Shown: in pieces, positions 11,625 through 23,707 of the stretch
Numbering within the stretch: the first letter of the stretch is position 1
How the letters are laid out: each line of letters begins with the position of its first letter
Position numbers and translations under genes: made by a program
Notes under the pieces: model-generated
The model's database searches: none
What the model saw: the letters and a program-made list of their open reading frames with translations, nothing else
Told to the model about the DNA's origin: nothing
Assembly: GCA_037042185.1 (NCBI GenBank)
Contig: JAXQJY010000028.1
Location: 2,542,001 to 2,606,000, forward strand
Source: Sordariomycetes sp. S80-01Y
Lineage: Eukaryota; Ascomycota; Sordariomycetes
Length of the DNA: 64,000 nucleotides
Reading direction: 5' to 3'

Positions 11625-12829
11625 TCAAGCCCCTTTCTGATCTTTCCACTCCTTCAAGAAGCCCTCCAGCTGCTGATGTCTCACCAAAGCGTCCTCGAAC
11701 GACGCAACGCCCGTTTTGTCTCCATCCGCAAATCTCTCGTAGATCTTCCCAATGCTCCGTGAAACCATCGGAAGCTCAGCCTGCCAGTCCTCCCAATCCC
11801 ACTTCACCTCACTGACCTGATCCGTCTCAAAATCATGTAGCTCAATAGTCACAGGTGCTGAATATGCACTAGCGTGCAGCGTCGTTCCGCCAGTGGCGGT
11901 CAACCTAAGCTCGCCCCTTTCACCGTTGATAGTCCACACCAGGGGAGGCTCACCGGGGAAAGGCTGACCGCGGCGGAAACGTGTGAGGAGCGAGGCGTCT
12001 TTGCTTGCAACATCTGACTCGGTAAGGGATCCAGACACGATTATTAGATCCGGCACGTCTGATTTTACGGTTTCCACAATCTTGTTGACTTGGTTATCCC
12101 GGATCTTGAGCTGAGGCCGCTGGAGGGCAAGATGAGCCTTGGGATTTTGGAAATCGCCCAGTACAAACTGGATCTGATCAAAGACTAGCATGTGTTAGCA
12201 AATATTCGTATCTGCATATTTAGGGAAGGCTTACCGTGCCCGTAGCCGATGGTGTAAATGTTTCCTCCAATCGAACTGTCGCCGAAGTATTTCAAACCCG
12301 TGGGCAGGATCTCGCGATCGTTGGAACCGCCGAACATGCGAACCTCAGAGCTCAGGACCTTGCCGATTCGACCAGACCCCAATGTTTCCCTGATCTTCAC
12401 AACAGGTGGTGCCAGTCGGCCCTGCATTCCCATGATTGTACGGCTTCGACTCTTCTTCGCCTCTCGCACCAGCCCTGTCACATGCTTGACATCCTGAGCA
12501 AGCGGCCACTCTACGTACACCGTCTTCCCGGCCTTCACACTGGGGAGAATGGTGGAGTGGTGGACATCGACTCTGGTGCAACAGACAACGAGATCGATAT
12601 CTGGGTCGTCGGCTACGGCCTGCGGGTCGCCGTACGCTTTTGTTTCGGGCGACAATTTGAAAGCTGCGATGGCACGATTGGCGGCTTCGACAGAGGAGTT
12701 GCACAATGCGACGATGGTGTATTTCTGACGGCCACGCGATGAGAGAAGGTAAGGCAGATGGGCCCCCGATGCCCACGACGTGGCTGCTGAGGAGCTCAAG
12801 CCAATTAGAGCGGTACGAATGGGTGCCAT
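11625..12829 (-). CDS. Gal80-like Gfo/Idh/MocA oxidoreductase-fold protein
   Basis: Two exons (12829-12235 and 12184-11625) are joined across a 50-bp intron, giving 384 aa. The N-terminal Rossmann fold begins MAPIRTALIGLSSSAATSW. The family EKP motif is replaced by VEWPLAQDVKH, as in yeast Gal80 and its filamentous relatives. Other conserved parts are MQGRLAPPVVKIRE and SSIGGNIYTIGYGHVFDQ. Gal80 itself is a ligand-sensing repressor of Gal4 rather than an enzyme. In filamentous fungi these relatives are mostly uncharacterised and could be either regulators or NAD-dependent dehydrogenases. The gene ends about 100 bp from the 3' end of the GH5 gene and converges with it. Confidence 0.85.
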
Positions 12830-13478
12830 TATCGTTCGGTCCTATGATCTGAAAGCTAGGTCCTGCGTGCAATTTAGATGCCTTCTGTTGCCTAGGAATG
12901 GTGGACTTATCGTCCTCTTGTATGCTCGGGGAGATGACGCCAGCCTGGTGATTTCAAAGCCACTGATTTCTAATACACCTCCGGAGTGTCCAAATTGTAG
13001 ACTGGATTGGGAAACAGCGAACAAGCCAGCCGTAACTATCCAAAGGACAGCAATCCAAGTATCACACAAGACAAATCGCACTTTCTAGAGTTCGAGGGCG
13101 CAGCGCCCAACCAGTGTTCTCTCTCGCGGGCAACTTTAGCTACACGTTCAAGGGGGTGGCACTCGCAGGATTTCATCACTGCATGGAAACAGCCGTGCGA
13201 GAATTCCCAGATAGGTCACCCGTCGTAAAAGCACCAAGAGAGCTGTCAGTGGTTGATGAATTCATGTGAAGACGTATACGCATCGCATCATCCCAGAATT
13301 AGAGCCCGCCAGCAGGATATCCGCCCCAAATCATACCAACGCCAAAGTCGCTCTTACAAAGGTATCTCATCGTGAAACACAAAAGCTCAACGCTTCTCAG
13401 ACCAGCTACAATATGTCAAGTCCAGATGGGGCTGCATGTCCAACGGATGCTTTCCCTCACTCATGTCTTACATCAGCA
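12830..13478. other. Intergenic region, no gene seen
   Basis: The stretch contains the promoter of the Gal80-like gene and the 3' flank of the DUF7053 gene. No extra coding sequence could be supported. Confidence 0.5.
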
Positions 13479-14572
13479 TCATCCCCTCTGGACCTCATTC
13501 GCCGGCAACTCAGCGCTGAAGTGCTGCTGCGGCTGCTGATTCGCGTATCCAGGGGAAGGAGCACCGCTTGAGGCAGCTGAATCCGAGGGCGGGTAATGGT
13601 GCGGCGCGTAGTAGTTGGGGCTTAATCCTGGAGAAGGCTGGGGCTGGCCAGCAGGGTGTTGGAAGTCACCCGGCATCTCAACTGGCTGCGGCGACGGCAC
13701 CTGCTCTTTGGGCGGGATCGGGGGTGGCGACATGGGCGTCTGGTACATGCTGCCATGTCGGTAAGGGTCTGGCGAGTGGTATCCCTGGGAGGGAGAACGG
13801 TCGGGTCGCGCGTATGGGTTCTGCGGGGACGCCCCAGGTTGGTACGAAGTCGGCCTCGATCCTCCAAACCCAGGGGGTGGCATCATAGGGCTGGCCATGC
13901 CAGTGCTGGCCGTCTGTGAACGGTCCATGGGGTTGATGGTCTTGAGCTTGCCGTCCTGGATCATAGCTTGCAGCACGCCTGCGTCTAGGAGCTCGGCCTT
14001 GCGAATGATGCGATTGACCATCTCTTTGCTGGCTGCCTTTTGCTGCGATTTGACAAAGCTGACCATGCTGATATTGCACCGAATCTCGATATCTTCGCGC
14101 AGGTAGAGTCCATCCTTGGGAACACCGAGGGCCTCCAAGCCCAGCTCGCGTTGCTCGGGAGCCTCAACTCCGGGCTGGTTGCCGCCTATGTGGTATCTGA
14201 TGCGGATATCGATGCCGAGGGGAACGTAGGTGTGCGTTTGGAGACCGAGCGAGCTACCCCTTGTTAGTTTGTCCTCGAGAAGGGGGAGGGCGACGCTTAC
14301 AGATCATGGAAGCAGACCTTGAAGGAGATCTTGGACGACCCAAACTTGCTTAGGCCAGGAATGAGCTGAACGCGTTCGGTGACCTCGTACCAGGTGCTGT
14401 AGAACTCGTCGGCGACCGCATCGCGTGGGGCTGGAATGGGCTTGTGGCTCAGGACGAGAGGGTTCAGCGTGATGACTTCTGAATGGCTGTGTAGAATGTC
14501 GACTGCGAGTTGTCGCGGGATGAAGCCCGGAATCGGGGTGATTGTCGTGTAGACTTCTTTCTTCTTGAGCAT
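13479..14572 (-). CDS. DUF7053 domain protein with long proline-rich tail
   Basis: Exons 14572-14301 and 14259-13479 give 350 aa. The first about 190 residues match the fungal DUF7053 pattern: VYTTITPIPGFIPRQLAVDI, then LNPLVLSHKPIPAPRDA, a FYSTWYEVTERVQLIPG segment, FKVCFHDL-GSSLGLQTHTYVP across the splice junction, and IDIRIRYHIGG. The C-terminal 160 residues are low-complexity, rich in Pro, Ser, Gln and Tyr (repeated SP, YP and PPP), and probably disordered. There is no signal peptide or TM segment, so it is probably cytosolic or nuclear. The domain's biochemical role is not known. Confidence 0.85.
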
Positions 14573-15497
14573 GATGCAGGTGTCGCGCAGGTGGTTTCGG
14601 CGCTTAGGGCTCGAAGCTTGGTTCGCTTCTAGTCGTATCGGTCTGCGTGTGCCGGCGGCTTCTGTTTCAGGCTCGTGGATCGGTAGGACTGGCTGGCTTT
14701 GCGAGATACGATGCGAGAATAAGGTTGGGTCTTGGCTGTAGGTCGAGCTAGCGGCTAGGCGGCGCAGCAGCGGAACAATGCGATGAATACGCCTTTGAAT
14801 TGAACTTGTAGAGTCGTGATGAGAAGGGGAGAGGAAAGTCGTGATAACGATATCTGGGGGACGATTGGGAGAAGACGAATCCTTTCATGGTGCTGACAAG
14901 CTTACTTGGCTAGCACGACGCCGAGTCTACCCTAGCAGGGCCCTTCAGGTTCCAGGGCTTCACCGGACGGCTGAGCACAAAATGATGCAGCATCTCGCGG
15001 CCAGGAGGTGTGGAAGATGCAGACAAAAGAACTAGGAACACCTTTTGGTACCCTCATGGGCAGTTTTGATGCCCAGATTATTGTCGAGTCGATCAGCACT
15101 CGAATGGCGCGTCAAACGTGGCGTTGACGTCAGCTGACGATCGTTGGTACTAGACCCTGAAGAGGAGAAGAGGGGATAACAGGCAAGACAGGGAGGTCGA
15201 GGGCGGCCCAGGGAGGCCATGGTGGAACAGATACCCGGGTCAGTGTGGGTGGGCTCTACGTACCCCATGGTAAGTGGTGAATCTCCGATCAACCGCTGGT
15301 TCTGAGGGAGGCGATGATGCGTCCAAGCAACCCAAATGTGTGTGTGTAATCCATGCGGGATTCGGGGTTCCCAGTCTATGGTTCGATTGATATAGTGCAA
15401 AGCTCCCTCCATTGCCCCCTCTTCCTTCTCTTCCGCAAAGATATATCTACTTTTATTCAAGTCAATATCTTGCATTCGGGAGTTCTAAATAGTCGTC
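14573..15497. other. Divergent intergenic region
   Basis: This is the shared upstream region of the DUF7053 gene (minus) and the fasciclin gene (plus). Only short frames are present and none is convincing. Confidence 0.5.
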
Positions 15498-16899
15498 ATG
15501 AGACTCACGCCTCTTCCGCTGCTGGTAGCCAGCGCTGCCGCCCTCGTGCTACCGGATCCGCCCCATCCGGCTCGAGGTCATGACGAGCAGAGTCGCCTCA
15601 ACATTCACCAAGAGGACGATGAAGGTGCTTCGTCGTGGTGGGACAAGGTGCTGCCCTCGGGCGAGGATGTTTTATCTGCTCTCGACGACACGGTCGATTA
15701 TGTGAGCTCCGGCGTCGACAGGGCCATCTCGACCTTCGACGATCTTCACCAGAAGATTCACGATGAGCTCGCCGAGGCTACCAACGGTGGTCACCGCGAT
15801 TTCCCGGATCACACAATCTACCAGCTCATTTCAGAGTCCAAGTATACTACCAAGTTCGCCAAGCTGGTTGATGAGCATGAGGACATTGTCAAGCTCCTCA
15901 ACTCGACGTCCTCGCACAACCTGACGCTCTTCGCACCTGTCGACGAGGCCTTCGAGGACATACCCGAGCATCATGAAAAGCCTAGCAAAGAGTTCATTGA
16001 GGATCTCATCAAATACCACATTGGAATTGGCGAGTACCGAGCCAAGCGCATCCTCGGGACTAACACCATCGCCACGGCCCTCAATGAGAAGTACCTCGGC
16101 GATGAGCATCAGAGGCTAAGAACCAGCGTCGGCCTTTCAGGTGTCTCCGTCAACTTCTACTCCCGCGTCATTGCTGCCGACATTGTAAGTTTCCGCGTCC
16201 TCTATAAATCGGTATACTTCAACTGACCATCTGCAGGGAGCTAGCAACGGTGTCATTCACGGCGTCCGCTCTATCCTCGTCCCTCCTCCCATGATCGGCC
16301 GCATCTTGTCGCTATTCCCTACCGAGTTCTCTACTCTCCTGCTGGCCTATGAGAAGACCGACTTTGTCAAGTTCATCCACAATGTCGAGATGACTGGTTC
16401 GACCGTGTTCGCCCCTGGCAACCGGGCCTTTGCCGGTCTGGGCGTCAAGGTCAACGCCTTCCTTTTCAACACGGATAAGGGCCTTAAGTACTTGAAGGCA
16501 CTCCTCAAGTACCACATCGCACCAGACGTTACTTTGTACAGCGATGCTGTCTACGACGAGAGAGGCGACAAGGACAACGACGCCGAAGCTGAGGCCAGGG
16601 AGCACTTCGACCTGAAGACCTTGCTTGGAGATGCGCACGTTGGAGTCGACACTGTCAAGTTTGCCGGCTTTACTATCGTCAAGGTCAATGGCTTCAGCAA
16701 TGTCGTCATCCAGGATGCCCCCGGGAAGAACGGTGTCATCCAGGTTGTCGACAAGGTTCTGATTCCTCCGTGCAAGCACAAGCACGACAAGGACGAGGAT
16801 AGCTTCTTTGAGCAGGAGATGACCGTCGAGGATCTCATGGAGCGTCTCAGCGACTACGTTGATGAGGATGAGTCTCACGACAGCGGCTTTGAACTCTAG
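15498..16899 (+). CDS. Secreted fasciclin (FAS1) domain protein, two domains
   Basis: Exons 15498-16184 and 16237-16899 give 449 aa. A signal peptide (MRLTPLPLLVASAAALVLP) is followed by an acidic stretch. FAS1 domain 1 lies at about residues 100-250 (TIYQLISESKYTTKFAKL, NLTLFAPVDEAFEDIPEH, LIKYHIGIGEY). FAS1 domain 2 lies at about 255-415 (EFSTLLLAYEKTDFVKFI, STVFAPGNRAFAGLG, LLKYHIAPDVTLYSD, GVIQVVDKVLIPP). The tail is Asp/Glu/His-rich. FAS1 proteins mediate adhesion or extracellular matrix contacts. The C-terminus is hydrophilic, so no GPI anchor is apparent. The function in this fungus is unknown. Confidence 0.9.
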
Positions 16900-17077
16900 A
16901 GTGCCAGGTAATTGGAGTTCGTTATACAAGGAATTGATGGTCGAGACATTTGAAGATGGAACATAATTCTTGTCGCGTCCCACTGGTACACGATGGTGGG
17001 AGAAGCTTATGATTTAGCCACCAGAATGAAATGTGCAATGAATTAGATATCGATAGTGCTCGTTTGAAATGCTGGTC

Positions 17078-18852
17078 TTAGGCAGCCTGACCTTCTCGGC
17101 CCGTCCGCTTCTTCACTAGCATTCCCATGGGACCTCGTGGCTTGGCTTCCAACCCGATCTCCTGGAAGATGACATCGCCAAAGTCCACATCGAGCTTCGT
17201 GAACTCAGCCCTTGCCTTCGGATTGGGCTTCAGATCTGCGCATCTGAAGTCAAAGTCTCTCGCCACCATCAACAACACAACCTTCATCTGGTTCATCGCC
17301 AGATTCATCCCAAGACACATCCGGCTTCCTCTGCTAAAGGTCCTAAAGTGCGCTCTAGGTATCTCGTTTTCGCTGTCCAGCCACCGCTCGGGCTTGAACT
17401 TGGATGGCTTTGGATACAGGTCTGGATTGTAATGAATGTCTTGTGCGTTCAGGACGACCACAAGCCGTCTATCTCCTAGAGGAAGGTCCAGACCCTTGTA
17501 TCTGATGGTTTCTCCAGGGGTTGCTTCACGGAGCGGCATGCCGACGGGGAAAAGCCGGAGCGTCTCGCGGAGAACTGCTTCGGTATAAGGCAGGTCTTGG
17601 AGTTTGGATGGGGCGGCGAGGAGCATCTGCTTCGTGGTCGACAGACAGGGTGAAAATATGGAATCGTGTTCTTTACGCATGTTGGCGAGATGCCGAGGAT
17701 GCTCAGACAGCAGCATGAACAGGTAGCAGAGTGTATCGACCGTCGTCCCATGGCCCCCCATGAGCGCACCTTTGAGGCTAGTGGCCATCAGCATCATACC
17801 ATGGAGTTATACCCGTACTCACTTTGTCAGAATGAGCTCCATATCCTCATCAGGGAGTTCGTACTTGGAAACACTTTCGGCATCAGGGCCCACAGTGGCA
17901 ACAAGATGTTCTCTCAACATCAGGTCGAGCACGCTGCTTGGGTCTTGTCTCGATGGTACTCTCTTCTGCCCCCTGAGCAGTACAAGCCTCTCCTTTACCG
18001 TCGCCCTCATACTGGTGTTCAATGTCTTGAGAATCTGTCTCCTCCTAGCCCAAACCTTGATTCTCCGGATCGGATTGTACGCAACTGCAGGACTGGTGAG
18101 CTGGCCAGAAGCTAGATGGATCATCATGCGCAAGTCTTCTAAATATCTGCTTCCACCCGTCTGGGCATGCAGACGCGCGTTGAAGACTGCTCTGGCTATG
18201 ATGTCAAATACCAGCTTCCCGCCCAGATCCATCATTGAAAACGGAGCCCCAGTCCCAGCTTTCTCTTCCAGTGCCTCTCGGAACAAATCGCACTCTTCAA
18301 TCATAATCCCAGTCATGTCCCTGATGTGTTTCCACGAGAACGCCGGCATCATCATGTTATGTAACCTCTTCCACAAGGCGCCATTACTCGTGATTATTAC
18401 ACCCTTGCCAACAACGGGTGCCATTACTTTATCGCCCAGCGGATGGACGGGCAGCGGTTTTCGGACGGAGACTTGCTCATGGAGATTCGGGTCGTTGAGG
18501 ACAACACAAGAGGGGGCAAAGGGGAAGAGGTCAAGATACCATACTCCGCGCAGGGAGTAGTGGGTTGCGAGCTCGGTGTAGAGGAATTGGGGATGGGTTC
18601 CCGGAGGAAAACGACCGGCGATCTTATGGACTGCGGGGAGATGGCCATAGAGGAAGCTATGAGGCGGGCCAGGCTAGATTGGGAAGTCAGTGACTCGGTG
18701 AGTTACGTCTGTCGTTCATTGAAGAGCCATACCAGTTTCGAGAAGAACCGTCGGTGTGTAATCCATGTGTACAGAATGTAGGAGATGCCGAGTGAGATGA
18801 CAAAGAACCCAAGGACTTTCCAATGGCTTCTGAGAGGGTCAGCCGGAGGCAT
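17078..18852 (-). CDS. Cytochrome P450 monooxygenase
   Basis: Three exons (18852-18733, 18673-17823, 17777-17078) give 556 aa. The N-terminus MPPADPLRSHWKVLGFFVIS leads into one TM anchor, placing it in the ER membrane. The proline hinge PGPPHSFLYGHLPA follows at the exon 2 start. Later landmarks are the I-helix LMGGHGTTVDTLCY (restored at the exon 2/3 junction), the ExxR motif in VLRETLRLFPVGMPLRE, FKPERWLDSE, and the heme-binding FSRGSRMCLGM with its axial Cys. All catalytic landmarks are intact. It resembles fatty-acid/alkane-type or secondary-metabolism P450s, and the CYP family cannot be fixed by eye. TATA-like elements lie upstream on the minus strand. The adjacent NmrA-like gene points the same way. 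Confidence 0.92.
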
Positions 18853-19533
18853 GGCCACGGAAACGCGCCTCATCCTTGAATGTCTTTCTCAGAACACCGT
18901 TTATATCTTGCTGGATCAGGTGCTGCCCGCCAATCCCTTTTATATCTATGATGCTTTGAATGTGACAGTCCCGAAACCCAAAGTCTCGCAGTATATGCGA
19001 GGACACAATTTCAGTATATCAACTTGCCAAAAAACGGAGCACACAGCACCTAGGGGTCTGGAGATTTGTATTGTTCTTTAACCTAACAATAGACTGTCGG
19101 CTCCATGTTCTCAGTGGCGCCCGAGTGCGGACCAGGTGTTGCTCATTGCCTACTGGAAAGAAGGGCTCCCGGACCACTCACACCGCGACTAAAATATTCG
19201 ATCGGACAAAGATCATCACGGGAGGTTGCGTAAGGGGAGGATAGCGGTCTTTAGTCGTTGTCGTCGTGCATTGGGAGTTGTCAATGTACCCGGACTTCCC
19301 CACAGTTTTACAGTTCGTGCCTATATTTCACAAGATCCAACTGCTCAATTTCATTATGGTGTCTTTATTATCATGGGCTCTTCTCGTGTATATCTGACTG
19401 CAAGCCGCTCTTTTTCCGGAGGTAGTGACCCTCCTATCCATGGCTTTGTACGTCGGGACCCCTCAGCCTGCAGCAGGCCCTTCGCAACCGGTCATCCAGG
19501 CAGCCGAAACAGTTCTCTGGAAACAACAAACTA
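18853..19533. promoter_or_regulatory. P450 upstream region with TATA element
   Basis: On the minus strand GATATAAAAGGG lies at 18936-18947, about 90 bp before the P450 ATG. A second TATA-like site lies near 18899-18912. No further gene is seen before the NmrA-like stop at 19534. Confidence 0.5.
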
Positions 19534-20448
19534 TCACTGCCAGACTTGTTTGTTCTCCTCAACGAAGCGCTTCCACGTCATGGGCTCCTCATCCAGCAAG
19601 GCCAAGCTCTCGTCGAGAGACTCGCCTTCATAGTATCCCTCGTTCTCGAAGAGCATCATGTTCTCATACATCTCCTCTCTCACCGGTTCCGGCAAGTACG
19701 ACTTGAAGGTCTCCGCGGGAAGCTGATAGTAGGATGCAGGCTTTCCCATCACCTCGCCGAACTCCTTGGTAAACTCCTCCGGGTTCATGTAGTTGGTGGC
19801 GGCGAGGATGCGTCGGCCGCTAGGCTTGTTCTTGATGGCGGCCTTGACGAACTTGCCGGTGTCGCCGGCGGCGTCGAACATGGGGAATTGGGCCTTTGTA
19901 GGATGGCACGGCATGGCGACGGTGTAGCTGCCGTCCTCATTCTTCGTAATGATCTGCTGAAAGAAATTTTGCATGAAGGCACCAGCCAGAACGAAGGTGC
20001 AGGGAATCCCAGAGGCTCGGATATAATCCTCGACCTCGGCCTTGCCGTCAAAGTGCTTGACATTGGTGAAACGGCCCTTGGTGATCTTGCTGACGTTGAG
20101 GAGCGAGCTGAAGATCAGATGTTGCACGCCAGCCGCCTTGGCTGCGTCAGTGACAGTCTTTCCCTGGCCGACCTCGACGTCCTTGGACAACGACTCCCAG
20201 AAGTTGGTAACGAGGAAAACCGTATGGGCGTCCTTGAGCGCCGGGGCGACTGCGTCTTGCGAGGACATGTCAGCCGAGACCATCTCGACTCCCTGGGCGG
20301 ACAAAGCCTGGGCGGCAGGCTTGGAGACATCGCGAGTTACGCCACGGATCTTGAACTCCTTGGATAGTGAAGGATCGGCGAGGATGGTCTTAATGACGGA
20401 ACCGCCCTGGTTGCCAGTGGCACCGAAAACAGTGAGAATCTTAGACAT
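19534..20448 (-). CDS. NmrA-like family NAD(P)-binding protein (atypical SDR)
   Basis: A single exon of 304 aa. It opens MSKILTVFGATGNQGGSVI with the GATGxQGG dinucleotide-binding motif of NmrA/HSCARG proteins. It continues with EFKIRGVTRDVSKPAAQAL, the HTVFLVTNFWE segment and VQHLIFSSLLNVS. The central IPCTFVLAGAFMQNFFQQI and the C-terminal EEPMTWKRFVEENK are typical of the family. NmrA itself senses NAD/NADP ratio and restrains the nitrogen regulator AreA; most paralogues are redox-sensing or reductase-like and unassigned. No membrane or secretion signal is present. The length and motifs are complete. A TATAAA on the minus strand lies at about 20590-20595. Confidence 0.9.
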   Translation of the reverse strand: MSKILTVFGATGNQGGSVIKTILADPSLSKEFKIRGVTRDVSKPAAQALSAQGVEMVSADMSSQDAVAPALKDAHTVFLVTNFWESLSKDVEVGQGKTVTDAAKAAGVQHLIFSSLLNVSKITKGRFTNVKHFDGKAEVEDYIRASGIPCTFVLAGAFMQNFFQQIITKNEDGSYTVAMPCHPTKAQFPMFDAAGDTGKFVKAAIKNKPSGRRILAATNYMNPEEFTKEFGEVMGKPASYYQLPAETFKSYLPEPVREEMYENMMLFENEGYYEGESLDESLALLDEEPMTWKRFVEENKQVWQ

Positions 20449-21532
20449 GGTGAGGATGTTTGGTTGGTGATTCTTAAGTTGCGATTAACTGATGCGGGTC
20501 AGTTGCGGTAGACTGAGAAGATGGCTTTCTGATTGTTGTTGGCGTTGTTGTCGTTGTTAAACATCTCGACTCAGAGGCGTCAGCATGGTTCATTTATACA
20601 CGAAGCCTGCGCGAGGCAGCCTCGCTGCAGAGGGCAAGTCCATCTGCAGTCAGCACCTATTTGGAGGTTCTCGCTGACAAAGTGTGCTGATGGGACGGCA
20701 TGAGGCATTCTGGGAGGTGCGAACTTGTCCGACCAGTGGCCCCCGCTGGTGTTGAGCAGCACAGTTTCGGCCTTGCTCGCTCGACGAGATCCCCGAGGGC
20801 CTTGGCAAAGAGCGAGGAACAGCGAGGAACAGCGAGGGTGAAAGGTGATTGGCCGAGGGCTGGGGAGCTGAGGGTTTGTGGATGCTTCTGTAAGCGCCGA
20901 GGCCCGGAAGCTGCACGATGCCGATACTTGGACGGGGTAAATCGCACTCGATGAGCATCAATACGGAGTGACACTTACTCCGAGCCTGGCCTGATGCTGC
21001 GCGAGAACATCTTCAACTAGGAGCTGGAACTCATTTCTCCGCAAAGGCACTGACATGTCAATTATCGTGAGGAATGGCACGAACGAGGAGGCACGGCTGG
21101 AAGTTCGGCCGGCTGTGCCCTGTCCATACTTCTCCCCTACCCGGTAACTAGCCAACTTCCTCTTGCGGTTCATCCTCACACACTCGAACTTTAGTCTTAG
21201 GTTCCTGTTGACGTCCTCGATGAAGCAGCTGTGACTAGTCTTCTGAGTCTCTGTACTACCAAGGGCCAAAGCCTAGAGAGGTGTTTACTGTCGATTATTA
21301 TTACCCACTCAGGGAAAACAAACATGGAGATGTCGTGATGTCATAGTGGGAGCAATCGGATGCGATGCCGCTGCTTCAAAATTGAGTTTCGGCAGCTGTG
21401 GAAAGTCATAACTCGACACATTCCTGCGCGTGCCACGCGGTGTTACTCAATGAAAAAGTTACTGAGACAGTATTCGTCCCAGTCGGTTCATTGTAGACGA
21501 GGAGCTCAAACACCAAAGGTCCATTCGATAAA
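20449..21532. other. Divergent intergenic region with small tandem repeat
   Basis: This 1.1-kb stretch lies upstream of the NmrA-like gene and the next MFS gene. A 10-bp unit (AGCGAGGAAC) is repeated nearly three times at 20811-20837. No gene is supported. Confidence 0.5.
20811..20837. repeat. Short direct tandem repeat, 10-bp unit x 2.7
   Basis: AGCGAGGAAC is followed by an identical copy and then a partial third copy. It lies in the non-coding region upstream of the NmrA-like gene. Confidence 0.8.
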
Positions 21533-23678
21533 ATGGGCGAACGTGAAGGTGAAGATGCCGAGTCACAGGTTCCCTCCAACCGCCGGCGCCTGAGTTCCGA
21601 AGAGGAACGTCTCCCGCGGCTTTCCACCTCGACCAGCAGCCAGTCGTCCGAGCTCGACGGACTCGAGGAAAAGCACTCAGAGCAAGATGGCCATCGTCCA
21701 TCCCTCGCCGAGATGCGCAGCCGCTCGCGCACAAGAGAGCGCGCGAGGTCAAGAACCGGGACGTCTAGCGGCCTCGACATGACCAGGACCGTCAGTCGCC
21801 GGGAGACGATACTTTCAAGAATACGATCTCGCCCGGTTACGAGATTCACCCACCCGCTGGAAAACCTTCCCACGGGGCCAGATCAGATTGTTGATTTCGA
21901 AGGCAAGGATGATCCGTACCATCCGTTGAACTGGCCGGAGAAGAAGAAGGTACTGTCCCTCCTGTGCCAGGCTCGATTCAAACGATGTCTGGTGGAGCTT
22001 GTTTCTGTGAATATGACTGACTGAATTACGGTGGACGACGGTCATGTTGTACGCCTTCATCACCATGAGCGCAACGTACGCGTCGTCGGCGTATTCCTCC
22101 GGTACAAGAGCCATCGCGGCTGATTTTGGTGTGGGAACACAAACAGCGACTCTCGGCACAACTCTGTTTCTCTTTGGGTTTGGCGTTGGACCGCTGCTCT
22201 GGGCTCCTCTGAGCGAAGGTTGGTGCTGCCCTCGATTCCTTGGTGACGTTTGCTGAGCATGTTGATACCTAGTCTTTGGTCGGAGGCTTGCTGTCATGGC
22301 GCCAATGTTCATCGCCATCTGCTTCTCCTTTGGCAGCGCCACTGCAAAGGATTTTCAGACGTTGATGCTGACCCGTTTCTTCGGCGCCTTTTTCGCAGCG
22401 GCTCCCGTTACCAATACAGGAGGTGTCTTGGGCGACATTTTCGACGCTTCGCAGAGAGGGTACGCCATGGCCACCTACGGGATGGCTGTTGTTGGTGGAC
22501 CTGTTCTGGGTGAGTTTGCCTTTCCTCGCCTAGATCGGCACTGACTTGTGGTCACAGGACCTATTATATCTTCTGCTGTTGTCGAGCAGCCGTTCCTCGG
22601 CTGGCGCTGGACAGAATACCTGACAGGGATACTTCAATCCATCGTCCTGCTCATCGGGGTCATCTTCCTGGATGAGAGCTACCCACCGAAACTCCTTGTT
22701 TACAAAGCACGGAGGTTGAGGCACGAATCAGGCAACTGGGCACTCCACGCAAAGGTATTTGTCAAACTAAGGCCGACCCTATTCGTAAATTGTTTACATG
22801 TTGACTCGGTCAAAGTTCGAGGAGTGGGACGTCAGCATATCGGAGATGGCGAAGAAGTTCCTCGTTAGGCCTCTCCAGCTTCTCGCGACGCCCATCTGCT
22901 TTCTCGTCGTACTATAGTAAGTCTTGACATATCAACTCTAAGAAACAACGGTTCACGCTCTAGCAGCGCCTCTTTCTGTTACGGCATCTTGTATATGCAA
23001 CTCGGCGCCATTCCTATAATATTCTTCGAGAATCGAGGATGGAACCCGTTGGTTGCCAGCTTGCCATTCATCAATATCCTCCTCGGCGCGTTCCTCGGCA
23101 CGGGAATGCACGTATTAAACCAGCATGTCTACAACAAGAAGTTTTGGGCAGCTGGAAACAGACCAATTCCTGAACTAAGGCTCCCTCCAATGGTGTGTCG
23201 TTCCTAAATTAGGCTCGCTCTATAGTCATTCTGACATCTCCTAGATGGCTGGGTCTTTTATCTTCTCTGCCGGGCAGTTCCTTACGGGCTGGACAGCAGG
23301 CAAGGACTTTCACTGGATACTTCCATGCATTGGACTTGTTCTGGTTGGATGCGGGTTCTTCGCCATCTTCCAAAGCGCGTTGAACTACCTCGTAGACAGT
23401 GAGTAGCCCCTCGGTCCAATGATGATTGTGCTGACCGCCTAGCTTTCCAATCGTACGCCGCCTCTGCTGTAGCCGCCAACACCTTTGGACGATCCTGCTT
23501 TGCTGGGGCCTTTCCGCTCGTCGTCTCTCCCTTGTATCACAATATTGGCATTGGCCCTGGCTCTTCAGTATTTGCAGGCTTTGCCGCTCTGCTGATACCG
23601 GTGCCATTCGTATTCTTTAGGTATGGCAAGAAGCTAAGAGCGAGGTCAAAATGGTCAAAGGCATCAGTATTCGACTAG
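21533..23678 (+). CDS. MFS transporter, DHA1 (drug/polyamine) type, with irregular first intron acceptor
   Basis: Eight exons (21533-21949, 22032-22218, 22273-22509, 22558-22754, 22816-22916, 22964-23192, 23245-23398, 23443-23678) give 585 aa. A long charged cytosolic N-terminus (about 120 aa, Ser/Arg-rich) precedes HPLNWPEKKK and 12 TM helices. Signatures include SSGTRAIAADFGV, the motif-A-like PLSEVFGRRLAVMAP (restored by splicing), GGVLGDIFDASQRG and YGMAVVGGPVLGP. DHA1 proteins export drugs, polyamines or metabolites by proton antiport. Intron 1 starts with GTACTG and has a CTGAC branch-like site at 22017-22021. The frame resumes at 22032 after GG, not AG, and no AG in this intron yields an open frame. 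The gene may be mis-spliced, non-functional or affected by a base error. It converges with the next gene, 29 bp away. Confidence 0.8.
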
Positions 23679-23707
23679 ATAGAGCATATTTCATGAATAT
23701 AGAACGC

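Noticed and set aside
16312-16983. 223-codon minus-strand frame opposite the fasciclin gene
   Set aside because: It is an antisense shadow, with Leu/Val-rich composition caused by complementing the coding strand.
19546-20367. 273-codon plus-strand frame opposite the NmrA-like gene
   Set aside because: It is the antisense shadow of a conserved gene with no recognisable domain of its own.
17078-20448. Secondary-metabolite gene cluster around the P450 and NmrA-like genes
   Set aside because: No polyketide synthase, NRPS, terpene cyclase or DMATS backbone gene is present in the window, so the pair is not enough to call a cluster.
22044-22256. Separate short gene starting at the internal ATG 22044
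   Set aside because: The sequence is clearly TM1-TM2 of the DHA1 transporter and joins to the upstream NWPEKKK segment, so it is an exon rather than a gene.
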